This document shows, one piece after another, positions 44,385 to 55,051 of a DNA stretch of 64,000 bases. The notes under the pieces were generated by a model that had not been told where the DNA came from, ran no database searches, and saw only the letters and a list, made by a program, of their open reading frames with translations. Numbering within the stretch: position 1 is the first letter of the stretch; each line of letters opens with the position of its first letter. The position numbers and the translations under genes were made by a program. Origin of the DNA: Pseudomonas sp. GM41(2012) (lineage in GTDB: Bacteria; Pseudomonadota; Gammaproteobacteria; Pseudomonadales; Pseudomonadaceae); the NCBI RefSeq assembly GCF_000282315.2, contig NZ_AKJN02000006.1, positions 1,922,001 to 1,986,000 on the forward strand. Direction: 5' to 3'.

Positions 44385-45260
44385 ATGTCGGTTTCCCACG
44401 CCCAGCTCAAAGCCTTCCACGCCGTGGCCGTCCATGGAAGCTTCACCAAAGCCGCCGAGCGGCTATTTCTCACGCAACCGGCGATTTCCGACCAAGTGCG
44501 CAAGCTCGAAGAGCGTTTCGGTGTGTTGCTGTTCCACCGCAACAAACGCTCGGTGCGCCTGACCGATCTGGGCGAACGTTTGCTGAGCATTACTCAACGA
44601 CTGTTCGTCATCGAGGCCGAGGCTCAAGAGTTACTCCAGGAGTCTCAGGCACTGCAGACCGGCAGCCTGATTCTCGCCGTCGACGCACCGGTGCATGTGC
44701 TGCCGCAGATCGCGCGGTTCTGCGAACGCTACCCCGGCATCAGCGTGAAGATCGAAACCGGCAACACCGATGAATCGCTGTTTCGGTTGTTCAACTACCA
44801 GGCCGACCTGGCGTTGCTGGGCCGGGAGGTGAGTGACGAACGTCTGATCTCGCTGCCACTGCGCAATGACCCGATGGTGGCGTTCGTTTCGCGCAATCAT
44901 CCGTGGGCCGACCGTGAATCGATTTGCCTCGCTGACCTGGATGACACGCCTTTGGTGCTGCGGGAGATCGGCTCGGTGACGCGCCAGACGCTGGAAGAAG
45001 AAATGGCTCAGGCAGGCTTTCGCATTCGTCCGGCGATTCAGGTTGAAGGCCGGGAAGCAGCGCGTGAGGCGGTGGTGGTGGGGATTGGTATCGGTGTGGT
45101 GTCGGCCGCCGAGTTCGGTGCGGATTCCAGGGTTTGCGCGCTGCCGATTACCGACTGCAAACGGCGATTGACCGAGACACTGGTGTGCTTGCGCGAACAG
45201 AGTTCGCGGCGGGTGGTGGCGACGTTTCTGGAGATGGTTCGCGAAAGCCTCCCCCTGTAG
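44385..45260 (+). CDS. LysR family regulator of the phosphonate region
   Basis: 291 residues, HTH at about 5-62 (AVHGSFTKAAERLFLTQPAI) and LysR substrate domain at about 90-290. It is divergent from the transporter gene at 44116 and likely regulates it. Related in sequence to the LysR at 45374-46240, so they may be duplicated regulators for uptake and breakdown. Its stop codon TAG at 45258-45260 is the TAG of a repeat element. Confidence 0.88.
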   Translation: MSVSHAQLKAFHAVAVHGSFTKAAERLFLTQPAISDQVRKLEERFGVLLFHRNKRSVRLTDLGERLLSITQRLFVIEAEAQELLQESQALQTGSLILAVDAPVHVLPQIARFCERYPGISVKIETGNTDESLFRLFNYQADLALLGREVSDERLISLPLRNDPMVAFVSRNHPWADRESICLADLDDTPLVLREIGSVTRQTLEEEMAQAGFRIRPAIQVEGREAAREAVVVGIGIGVVSAAEFGADSRVCALPITDCKRRLTETLVCLREQSSRRVVATFLEMVRESLPL

Positions 45261-45361
45261 GAGCTGTCGAGTGAAACGAGGCTGCGATCTTTCCCGGTTC
45301 ACTTGAGTCTCAAGCGAAAGGTCAAAAGATCGCAGCCTCGTTTCACTCGACAGCTCCTACA
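45256..45361. repeat. Inverted repeat (TGTAGGAGCTGTCGAG family)
   Basis: TGTAGGAGCTGTCGAGTGAA at the left, its complement at the right, with GAGGCTGCGATCTTT/AAAGATCGCAGCCTC inside. A third repeat family in the window, between two convergent LysR genes; the left arm supplies a stop codon. Confidence 0.9.
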
Positions 45362-45373
45362 GAGACTGCGCGG

Positions 45374-46240
45374 TCAATTCAGATTCGGCGCCAAATCGAA
45401 AAACGCCTGTATCAAGCGCAAATCCCTCCGCCGTTCCATGCACCCAATCATGTGTCGGTTAACCAACCCGTCACCAAGAATCGGCACCGCCGCCACCCGC
45501 GGGTCGTGGCTAACCTCCACCGACGACACCACGCCAACCCCCAACTCTGCGGCGACGGCTTCGGTCACCGCCTCGCGACTGTCCAGTTCCAGCAACACCC
45601 GTGGACTGACCGACGCCGCCGCGCACGCCTCGTCGAAGGTGCGCCGGGTGATCGAACTTGGCTCGCGCAACACCATGATCACCTGATCCAGCGCCTTGAG
45701 CGGCACCCCCTTGGACATCTGCGCCCAGGGATGACCGTCAGGCACCAGCGCACAAATCCGTGATTCGCTCAAGTCTTGCAAATGCAGCCCCTTGCGCGGT
45801 TCGACCTCGGTCAGCACCGCCACGTCGGCATGCTCCGACAGCAACGCCGCCAAGGTTTCCTGAGCATTGCCCAGCCGCAGGTTCACGGTAATGCCGGGAT
45901 ACCGCGCGCGCAAACTGGCGAGCATCGGCATGACCATGTGCGGCCCGTCCGCCGCAACCTCCAGACGCCCGGTCAGCAACTGCCGGTTCGCTTCCAGCAT
46001 CACCTGCGCTTCTTCGGCCAGACCGAACATCGCGCGAGTGATCGCGGCCAGTTTGGTGCCCTCCTCCGTCAGCTCCACCCGTCGAGCGGTGCGCCGCAAC
46101 AGGGTGATCTGGTAATGCTCCTCCAGCGCCTTGATGTGCCCGGTGACCGCCGGTTGGCTGATGAACAGTCGCGCGGCGGCCCGGGTGAAACTGCCCTCGC
46201 GGGCCACCGCATCGAATGCGCGGAGCTGGAACAGGTTCAT
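45374..46240 (-). CDS. LysR family regulator next to phnW
   Basis: 288 residues, HTH at about 2-60 (AREGSFTRAAARLFISQPAV), substrate domain after about 90. Divergent from phnW with 109 bases between, so it is the probable activator of phnWX; 2-aminoethylphosphonate-responsive LysR regulators of such clusters are known in Pseudomonas. Direct evidence here is the arrangement only. Confidence 0.9.
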   Translation of the reverse strand: MNLFQLRAFDAVAREGSFTRAAARLFISQPAVTGHIKALEEHYQITLLRRTARRVELTEEGTKLAAITRAMFGLAEEAQVMLEANRQLLTGRLEVAADGPHMVMPMLASLRARYPGITVNLRLGNAQETLAALLSEHADVAVLTEVEPRKGLHLQDLSESRICALVPDGHPWAQMSKGVPLKALDQVIMVLREPSSITRRTFDEACAAASVSPRVLLELDSREAVTEAVAAELGVGVVSSVEVSHDPRVAAVPILGDGLVNRHMIGCMERRRDLRLIQAFFDLAPNLN

Positions 46241-46349
46241 GAATAACCCTCACTGATGACTGGCATAACAACAAACAATTTGATTGATAGCTCGGCAAAT
46301 TGCAATTTAAGCCCCGTAGCTTCATCCCATCGATTGCGAGGACACGAGA

Positions 46350-47459
46350 ATGAGTACCGCCGAACCCATCCTGCTCACCCCCGGCCCACTGACCACATCG
46401 GCCCGCACCCGTCAGGCGATGATGGTCGACTGGGGTTCATGGGATGACCGTTTCAATCAACTGACCGCCAGCCTGTGCGAACAACTGCTGGCGATCATCA
46501 ACGGCGGCGACAGCCACCACTGTGTGCCCCTGCAAGGCAGCGGCACCTTCGCGGTCGAAGCGGCGATCGGCACGCTGGTGCCTCGCGACGGCAAAGTCCT
46601 GGTGCTGATCAACGGCGCTTACGGCAAACGCCTGGCGAAAATCTGCGAAGTGCTCGGCCGCTCCTTCAGCACCTTCGAAACCGCCGAAGACGAACCGACC
46701 ACCGCCGCCGACGTCGACCGCCTGCTGCGCGCCGATGCCAGCATCACCCACGTCGCGCTGATTCACTGCGAAACCAGCACCGGGATCCTCAACCCGCTGC
46801 CGGAAATCGCCCACGTCATCGCGCAACACGGCAAACGCCTGATCATCGACGCCATGAGCTCTTTTGGCGCCTTGCCGATTGACGCGCAACAGGTGCCGTT
46901 CGACGCGCTGATCGCCGCTTCGGGCAAATGCCTGGAAGGCGTGCCGGGAATGGGCTTTGTCTTCGCTCGCAAAGAAGCGCTGGCCAATGCCGCCGGCAAC
47001 TCGCACTCGCTGGCAATGGACCTTTTCGATCAACACACCTACATGGCCAAGACCGGCCAATGGCGCTTCACCCCGCCGACCCACGTAGTCGCGGCGCTGC
47101 ACGAAGCCCTGCTGCAATACAACGAAGAAGGTGGCTTGCCCGCCCGGCATCAGCGTTATGCCAACAACTGCCAGGTGCTGCTCGATGACATGGCCAAGTT
47201 GGGGCTGCGCAGCTTCCTGCCCGCCGCGATTCAGGCGCCGATCATCGTCACCTTCCACGCACCGAAAGACCCGCGCTACCAGTTCAAGGAATTCTACGAA
47301 CGCGTCAAGGCCAAGGGTTTCATCCTCTACCCCGGCAAATTGACCCAGGTCGAAACCTTCCGCGTCGGCTGCATTGGCCACGTCAATCAGGACGAGATGC
47401 ATGCCGCCGTATCGGCGATCGCCGAAGTACTGCGCGAGATGGAAGTCCTCGAAATCTGA
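46350..47459 (+). CDS. phnW: 2-aminoethylphosphonate:pyruvate aminotransferase
   Basis: 369 residues, class V PLP aminotransferase. [20 protein letters not shown] at the start and the PLP lysine in [11 protein letters not shown] are the PhnW features. It converts 2-aminoethylphosphonate and pyruvate to phosphonoacetaldehyde and alanine. It precedes phnX, with a REP pair between the two genes. Confidence 0.95.
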   Translation: MSTAEPILLTPGPLTTSARTRQAMMVDWGSWDDRFNQLTASLCEQLLAIINGGDSHHCVPLQGSGTFAVEAAIGTLVPRDGKVLVLINGAYGKRLAKICEVLGRSFSTFETAEDEPTTAADVDRLLRADASITHVALIHCETSTGILNPLPEIAHVIAQHGKRLIIDAMSSFGALPIDAQQVPFDALIAASGKCLEGVPGMGFVFARKEALANAAGNSHSLAMDLFDQHTYMAKTGQWRFTPPTHVVAALHEALLQYNEEGGLPARHQRYANNCQVLLDDMAKLGLRSFLPAAIQAPIIVTFHAPKDPRYQFKEFYERVKAKGFILYPGKLTQVETFRVGCIGHVNQDEMHAAVSAIAEVLREMEVLEI

Positions 47460-47476
47460 ACCACACCGCATTCCCC

Positions 47477-47566
47477 TGTGGGAGCGAGCTTGCTCGCGAA
47501 GGCGGTCTGACATTCACCCTTGATGTCGACTGACAGGGCCCCATCGCGAGCAGGCTCACTCCCACA
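47477..47566. repeat. Paired REP element between phnW and phnX
   Basis: TGTGGGAGCGAGCTTGCTCG at the left and CGAGCAGGCTCACTCCCACA at the right, in the 151-base gap of the phnWX operon. Confidence 0.92.
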
Positions 47567-47610
47567 AAAGCAGCGCCTCTATTAGCCAGTTGCCACAGGA
47601 TTTGATCACC

Positions 47611-48438
47611 ATGAACTATACAAACCCAACCAAGCTGCAAGCCGCCATCCTCGACTGGGCCGGCACCGTGGTCGACTTCGGCTCCTTCGCGCCAACTCAA
47701 ATTTTTGTCGAAGCCTTCGCCGAGTTCGACGTCCAGGTTTCAATCGAAGAAGCCCGCGGCCCGATGGGCATGGGCAAGTGGGACCACATCCGCACCCTGT
47801 GCGATCAGCCGCAAGTGGCCGAACGTTATCGCGCCGTGTTCGGCCGCACGCCGACCGACGATGACGTCACCGCCATCTACAAACGCTTCATGCCGCTGCA
47901 AATCGAGAAAATCGCCGAGCACTCGGCGCTGATTCCGGGCGCACTGGACACCATCGCCAACCTGCGCCAGCAAGGGATCAAGATTGGTTCCTGCTCCGGC
48001 TACCCGAAACAGGTCATGGACAAGGTCGTCGAACTGGCCGCCACCAACGGTTACGTTGCCGACCATGTGGTCGCCACCGACGAAGTGCCCAACGGCCGTC
48101 CATGGCCGGCCCAGGCGCTGGCCAACGTGATCGCCCTCGGGATCGATGATGTCGCTGCCTGCGTGAAGATCGACGACACCGTGCCGGGCATTCTTGAAGG
48201 TCGCCGCGCCGGCATGTGGACCGTGGCGCTGATTTGTTCCGGTAATGCGCTGGGCCTGGACTACGAAGGTTACCGTGCCCTCGGCAGCGACCAACTGGAC
48301 AGCGAACGCAAGCGCATCCACCGGATGTTCGAAGGCTCGCGCCCGCACTACATGATCGACACCATCACCGATTTGCCGGAAGTGATCGCCGATATCAACA
48401 AGCGTCTGGCCAAGGGCGAGATGCCACAAACCAACTGA
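47611..48438 (+). CDS. phnX: Phosphonoacetaldehyde hydrolase
   Basis: 275 residues, HAD superfamily. The nucleophile motif is [12 protein letters not shown], and [10 protein letters not shown] holds the Schiff-base lysine typical of phosphonatase. It hydrolyses phosphonoacetaldehyde to acetaldehyde and phosphate, completing 2-aminoethylphosphonate use. Start set at MNYTNPTK; the frame is open for seven codons upstream. Followed by a strong terminator. Confidence 0.95.
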   Translation: MNYTNPTKLQAAILDWAGTVVDFGSFAPTQIFVEAFAEFDVQVSIEEARGPMGMGKWDHIRTLCDQPQVAERYRAVFGRTPTDDDVTAIYKRFMPLQIEKIAEHSALIPGALDTIANLRQQGIKIGSCSGYPKQVMDKVVELAATNGYVADHVVATDEVPNGRPWPAQALANVIALGIDDVAACVKIDDTVPGILEGRRAGMWTVALICSGNALGLDYEGYRALGSDQLDSERKRIHRMFEGSRPHYMIDTITDLPEVIADINKRLAKGEMPQTN

Positions 48439-48457
48439 TTGCGCCTGTCGCAGCATA

Positions 48458-48497
48458 AAAAAACGCCAGTTCCTTAACGGAACTGGCGCTTTTTTGT
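48458..48497 (+). terminator. Terminator of the phnWX operon
   Basis: CGCCAGTTCC, loop TTAAC, GGAACTGGCG, then TTTTTT; the mirrored A tract lets it also work on the other strand. Confidence 0.9.
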
Positions 48498-48624
48498 GGC
48501 CAACCACTTGATCCAGAGCATTGCACGCCCAAATAGCCACAGGCAAATCCACCAAAGCGGATTACAGTTAAAGCACACCGTCGAACAAGAGCGGTGGCTC
48601 GACCTGACCTGTGAGGAACACCGT

Positions 48625-49173
48625 ATGCCCTGGAAGAACTCCGACTCACGCTACAGCACCGTATCGATCACGCTGCATTGGTTGATGCTGGTCCTGCTGG
48701 CGCTGGTTTACGCCTGCATCGAATTTCGCGGAATCTTTCCAAAAGGCAGTGGCGGCCGGGCGCTGATCACCGAATCGCACTTCATGCTGGGCTTGACGGT
48801 GTTTGTACTTGTCTGGCTGCGCCTGTTTGCCCGTAGCCTGGGCCCGGCACCGCAAATCTTCCCGGCCTCGCCTCACTGGCAGACCGTATTGGCCAAACTG
48901 ATGCACTGGGCGCTGTACATTTTCATGATCGCCATGCCGATTCTGGGCTGGCTGGTCACCAGCGCAAAAGGTCACCAAGTGATGTTCTACGGCTTCGACC
49001 TGCCGCTGCTGATCCCGGAGGACAAGGCGTTGGCCAAGCAGATCGAGGGCTGGCATGAACTCGGCGGCACTATCGGTTACTGGCTGATCGGCCTGCACGC
49101 CTTGGCGGGGATTTATCACCACTATGTCGTGGGTGATAACACCTTGCTGCGGATGATGCCCAAGCGTGGTTGA
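48625..49173 (+). CDS. Cytochrome b561 (second copy)
   Basis: 182 residues, four TM helices, heme-ligand histidines in TLHWLML, ESHFMLG, LMHWALY and LHALAGIYHH. It moves electrons across or within the inner membrane. Start set at MPWKNSDSRY after TGAGGAACACC. It is distinct from the b561 at 26324 and has no peroxidase neighbour. Confidence 0.88.
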   Translation: MPWKNSDSRYSTVSITLHWLMLVLLALVYACIEFRGIFPKGSGGRALITESHFMLGLTVFVLVWLRLFARSLGPAPQIFPASPHWQTVLAKLMHWALYIFMIAMPILGWLVTSAKGHQVMFYGFDLPLLIPEDKALAKQIEGWHELGGTIGYWLIGLHALAGIYHHYVVGDNTLLRMMPKRG

Positions 49174-49184
49174 ACACAGGGTGG

Positions 49185-50102
49185 TTATTGAAATCCTCGG
49201 CGGCCCTGCAAGCCGCCAGTGTGGATGAAGATCAGGCGTGTACCCTTTTCGAATCTTCCCGCTTCGACTTGCTGCTTGAGCGCCAACAAGGCTTTGCCGG
49301 TGTACAGCGGTTCAAGGGGAATGCCGCTGGCCTGTTCGGTCTGATCGATGAATTCGAGTAACAGCGGATCGACTTTGGCAAAACCACCACGGCTGGCGTC
49401 GAACCATTCATAAGCGCGATTCTGAAAACCCGCCTCTTGCACAATTGATTCGACTTGCTGCGCCACACCATGATCGTCGGGCACCGCCAGCGCGCCATAC
49501 ACCGGGTGTTCACCCGCCTCGGCCAGTACCAGACCAGCCAGGGTGGTGCCCGTTCCGCAGGCCAGCCACCAGCCGTCGTAGTCGCTCCAGCCCAGACCGT
49601 TCAGTTGCGCGCTGACCATTGTCCTCAGCGGCATGCAACCCTTTGCTCCCTGTAAACCGCCGCCACCTTCCGGCACCGGATGCAGGTCGGGATACTGCGC
49701 CTGCCATGGCAACCAGAAACCCGGCTCGTGCCGCGCTCGATAACCGCCATAACCCAGCCAATGCAACTGCATGCCGAACGCCTGCAAGTCTTTCACCGTT
49801 GGCGTTTCTTGCGGATGACCGCGCAGCAGGCCAACGGTGGTGAAACCAAAACGTTTTCCCGCCGCGGCCAGTGCATGCAGATGATTGGAGTGGGCACCGC
49901 CCAGACTGATGATGCCCTTGGCACCGATCCGGTCAGCGGCTTTCAGGTGCTCGATGAGTTTGAACCACTTGTTGCCACTGATCAGCGGGTCGATCTGGTC
50001 GAGGCGCAGGATTGCGACTTCGATGCCAGCGGTGGTCAGCCAACCGAGATGAAGGGGTTTGAGAGGGGCCTGGGTTAGCCAATCGTTGGGCGGGAGAAGC
50101 AT
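49185..50102 (-). CDS. PLP-dependent D-cysteine desulfhydrase / ACC deaminase family enzyme
   Basis: 305 residues, tryptophan-synthase-beta fold. The PLP lysine is in PLISGNKWFKL and a substrate-binding loop is GGAHSNHLHAL; CGTGTTLAG binds the phosphate. Family members break D-cysteine to pyruvate, sulfide and ammonia; true ACC deaminases are a separate, longer clade, so D-cysteine desulfhydrase-like is the better label. The open frame extends upstream through a repeat; 50102 is the first ATG after it, with 50132 as an alternative. Confidence 0.82.
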   Translation of the reverse strand: MLLPPNDWLTQAPLKPLHLGWLTTAGIEVAILRLDQIDPLISGNKWFKLIEHLKAADRIGAKGIISLGGAHSNHLHALAAAGKRFGFTTVGLLRGHPQETPTVKDLQAFGMQLHWLGYGGYRARHEPGFWLPWQAQYPDLHPVPEGGGGLQGAKGCMPLRTMVSAQLNGLGWSDYDGWWLACGTGTTLAGLVLAEAGEHPVYGALAVPDDHGVAQQVESIVQEAGFQNRAYEWFDASRGGFAKVDPLLLEFIDQTEQASGIPLEPLYTGKALLALKQQVEAGRFEKGTRLIFIHTGGLQGRRGFQ

Positions 50103-50144
50103 CGATACCGGCTCTAGGTGAAGAGCCGGCATCTTAACAGCCAT

Positions 50145-50262
50145 TGTGGCGAGGGGATTTATCCCCGTTGGGCTGCGAAGCGGCCCCTGTTTTTCCAACC
50201 ATACCGCGTCCAATGGATTACGACGGCTTCGCCGCCGAACGGGGATAAATCCCCTCGCCACA
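50145..50262. repeat. Long inverted repeat (TGTGGCGAGGGG family)
   Basis: TGTGGCGAGGGGATTTATCC on the left, its complement on the right, with GGCTGCGAAGC and GGCTTCGCCGCC inside. Between the desulfhydrase start and the fadH stop. Confidence 0.9.
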
Positions 50263-50275
50263 GGGCCTGTGTTGA

Positions 50276-52336
<2,061 letters not shown>

Positions 52337-52524
52337 TCACGGAAAAAGTGCAGGAGCTCTACGGCCCCCGTCAGTCATGCTGGACAGACTAAGAGTCGCA
52401 CCGCCGTCACTCAATGACCGTAACTGACAACTTATTGATCCAAATGTGCAGCGCCCCTTGGCAAGTGCCGGTATGCGCCCTACCCTAGTCGCGAATCCTG
52501 CACACGGCCGTTGACTGTTTCCCC

Positions 52525-53655
52525 ATGCGCAAACTTCTGTACCTGACCTTCTCCATGGCATTGATTGCCGCCCTTACGACCTACGCCATGTGGGCCGCGG
52601 ACCGCCCGGTGGGTCATTACCTGTCGGACCTGCGCATCAACCTTGCGGTCGACCAAGGCACACCTGCTGATCGCGGCAATTTGCTGGGCATCCAGCCCGA
52701 GCTGTTTCCCACCGACTATCAAAGCCCCGAGCGCCTGCACCGCAAACTGGCGGCTTATTTGCAGCAGGCCCAGGACCAGGGACTGCTGAATGAAAAAACC
52801 ATCGTCGTCCTGCCCGAACATGTCGGCACCTGGTTGATGGTCAGCGGCGAGAAAGATGAGCTGTACCAGGCCACCACGCTCAAGGAGGCCATGAACTGGC
52901 TGGCGGTCAGTAACCCACTGAAGTTCGTCCGCGCACTGATCAGCGCCAAGGGCGAAAAACGTCTGGACGACGCGCACCTGCGCATGAAGGCCAAAGCCAT
53001 GGCCAAGGACTACCAGGCGCTGTTCGGTGGTCTGGCGAAAGAATTCCACGTGACGTTGGTGGCGGGCTCCATCGTGCTACCCGAGCCCAGCATCATCGAC
53101 GGCACCCTGAAAATCGGCCGCGGCGCGTTGTACAACAGCAGCGTGGTGTTCGGCCGCGATGGCTTGCCGATCGGCCAACCCCAGCGTCAGATGCACCCGA
53201 TTTTCGATGAACATGACGTCATTGCCGCCAATGGCGAGCATACGCTCAACGTCGTCGACACCCCGGCCGGACGCCTGGGCGTGTTGATCGGCAGCGACAG
53301 CTGGTACCCGGACAATTACCGCAAGCTCGACGACCAGGGTGCGCAGCTCGTCGCGGTCCCGGCGTTTGTGGTCGGGCGCGGCACCTGGGATAAACCGTGG
53401 CGCGGTTACAAGGGGCTGTCGACGCCTGGCTCGGTCAGTCTCAAGGCCGGGGAGCTCAGCGAGGGCCAGGCCTGGCATCGTCTGACACTCACCGCTCAAC
53501 CGCCCAGCAGCCAGGCAATCGCTGGCATGAGTGTGTTCCTGCGCGGCCAGTTCTGGGATCAGGGCAGCGCCGGTCAAAGCTTTCTCAGCAGCAACGGGCA
53601 GCAGTTCGCCGACGGCAATGCCCGTGGCGCGCGTTTGCTGAACCTCTGGTTGTAA
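52525..53655 (+). CDS. Nitrilase-fold (carbon-nitrogen hydrolase-like) protein with no catalytic cysteine
   Basis: 376 residues. An N-terminal hydrophobic helix (about 4-24) suggests a membrane anchor or secretion. The family order can be followed: glutamate E98 in VVLPEHVGTW, then the lysine site, which here reads QRQMHP (Gln222), then the nucleophile site, which here reads VLIGSDSWYPD (Gly256). There is no cysteine anywhere in the protein. Two of the three catalytic residues are therefore replaced and it is likely not an active amidase. It sits between fadH and an AraC gene and ends three bases before the latter. Confidence 0.8.
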   Translation: MRKLLYLTFSMALIAALTTYAMWAADRPVGHYLSDLRINLAVDQGTPADRGNLLGIQPELFPTDYQSPERLHRKLAAYLQQAQDQGLLNEKTIVVLPEHVGTWLMVSGEKDELYQATTLKEAMNWLAVSNPLKFVRALISAKGEKRLDDAHLRMKAKAMAKDYQALFGGLAKEFHVTLVAGSIVLPEPSIIDGTLKIGRGALYNSSVVFGRDGLPIGQPQRQMHPIFDEHDVIAANGEHTLNVVDTPAGRLGVLIGSDSWYPDNYRKLDDQGAQLVAVPAFVVGRGTWDKPWRGYKGLSTPGSVSLKAGELSEGQAWHRLTLTAQPPSSQAIAGMSVFLRGQFWDQGSAGQSFLSSNGQQFADGNARGARLLNLWL

Positions 53656-53658
53656 CCG

Positions 53659-54699
53659 ATGAAACCGTTGCCGATGCGCCTCGGCGATCTGTCGGTGGGC
53701 TTTGTTCATAGCCTGGCCGACGCCGTGCGCAGCCACGGTGTAGACCCTCAGCCGTTACTCGAACAATACGGCCTGGACGCGGCTCGTCTCAGCGAAGCGG
53801 GCGCCCGGCTCTCGATCCCGCGCTACATGCGCCTGGGTCACAGCGCCATTCAACTGACCGACAACCCGGCACTTGGCTTGCGCATGGGTCAGCTCAGTCG
53901 CTTGAGCCAGGTCGGCCTGGCCGGGGTCACTGCCGCTCAGGCGCCAACGGTGCGAGAAGCCGCGCGCTGCCTGATTCGCTTCGAAGCCTTGTATGGTTCC
54001 AACTATCGCGGTCAATCGAGTTTTCACGAAGACGCTCAAGGCGCCTGGCTGCGGTTTTATTCCATCAGCCCATACAACGCCTACAACCGCTTCGTGGTGG
54101 ATTCGATCATTGCTGGCTGGTTGCAGCAATTGTCCAGCATCAGCCCTACCCCGTTGCGGGCCGAACGTATCGAGATCGAGTTCGAAGAGCCGGATTACCG
54201 CATGGCTTATGGCGTACTGGGCGACTGCCCGATCCAGTTCGGCAGTGAGCACAATCAACTGCGCTTGAGCCTTGCCAGCCTCGCCCAGCGCAACCCGGAA
54301 CACTGCCCGAGCACCTGGCGACACTTGCTGCAACTGTGTGAGCGGGAACTGGAGCAACTGACACGCACCCGCAGCCTGCGTGAACGTATCACTCAGTTAC
54401 TGGGGCCATTGCTCAATGGTGGCCGGGAACCCGACCTGGAAGAAGTGGCGGCACGCTTGAAACTGCCAACCTGGACCTTGCGCCGCAAACTCGCCGAGGA
54501 AGGCACGCAATTTCGCGCGATCCTCAATGACACGCGTCGCGACCTGGCCATGACCTACATCCGCGATACCGAACTGGCGTTCGGAGAAATCGCCTACCTG
54601 CTGGGTTTTGCCTCAGCCGAAGCCTTTCAACGGGCCTTCAAACGCTGGAGCGGCCAGACTCCCGGCGAGTTTCGCCGCAGTCATCGCCAATCCGCTTGA
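53659..54699 (+). CDS. AraC family transcriptional regulator
   Basis: 346 residues. Residues about 15-200 are the arabinose-binding-type domain (DUF4066-like AraC/OruR group) and about 250-340 the double HTH, with FGEIAYLLGFASAEAFQRAF and KRWSGQTPGEFRR. It is in one transcriptional unit with the nitrilase-fold gene and divergent from fadH, a fixed trio as I recall it in P. aeruginosa (PA3092-PA3094); fadH may be its target. Confidence 0.9.
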   Translation: MKPLPMRLGDLSVGFVHSLADAVRSHGVDPQPLLEQYGLDAARLSEAGARLSIPRYMRLGHSAIQLTDNPALGLRMGQLSRLSQVGLAGVTAAQAPTVREAARCLIRFEALYGSNYRGQSSFHEDAQGAWLRFYSISPYNAYNRFVVDSIIAGWLQQLSSISPTPLRAERIEIEFEEPDYRMAYGVLGDCPIQFGSEHNQLRLSLASLAQRNPEHCPSTWRHLLQLCERELEQLTRTRSLRERITQLLGPLLNGGREPDLEEVAARLKLPTWTLRRKLAEEGTQFRAILNDTRRDLAMTYIRDTELAFGEIAYLLGFASAEAFQRAFKRWSGQTPGEFRRSHRQSA

Positions 54700-54702
54700 C
54701 GC

Positions 54703-54789
54703 TTACAGCTCGGTAGCGTCTTCGGCCGGTTCCAGCGGGTCCAGTTCAAACGCCTGATACTCGAGCAGCTCTTCTTGATAATCGTCCAT
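54703..54789 (-). CDS. 28-aa acidic small protein
   Basis: MDDYQEELLEYQAFELDP, followed by ten further acidic-rich residues. A good ribosome site (GGGGGA, six bases before ATG) and a stop codon three bases from the AraC stop. 11 of 28 residues are Asp or Glu. The sequence is too short for ordinary gene callers. It could be a conserved Pseudomonas microprotein; function unknown. Confidence 0.5.
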   Translation of the reverse strand: MDDYQEELLEYQAFELDPLEPAEDATEL

Positions 54790-55051
54790 TTTGAATCCCC
54801 CACAGCTCGTTGAAAAAAACGCCTGAATAAATGACCAGCGCCCCGAGCATAAAGTGCCCACGTGAAAGAAAAATGACGCAGGCACGCCGCTCAGCAGCTA
54901 CTTAATAAAACGTAGCAGGCCGTCAGGAATTTATCACAGGATTTTTTCGATACAGGCTGTAGGACAACGGCCTGGGTTGACGCGGGTCAATTTAAAAGCG
55001 CCGCTGCGGGATCGGTGTCGTCTGACCTGATCCCGCAGCGTCAGAGCACGA

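Noticed and set aside
49185..50102. ACC deaminase (acdS) involved in plant growth promotion
   Set aside because: The protein is about 305 residues and reads as the D-cysteine desulfhydrase-like clade; characterised AcdS proteins are near 340 residues. Activity on ACC cannot be assumed.
9311..50262. CRISPR array or insertion sequence as the origin of the repeated GTGGGAGC and TGTGGCGAGG motifs
   Set aside because: The copies are dispersed, paired and inverted, without regular spacers, cas genes or transposase; they fit REP/BIME-type and related intergenic repeats.
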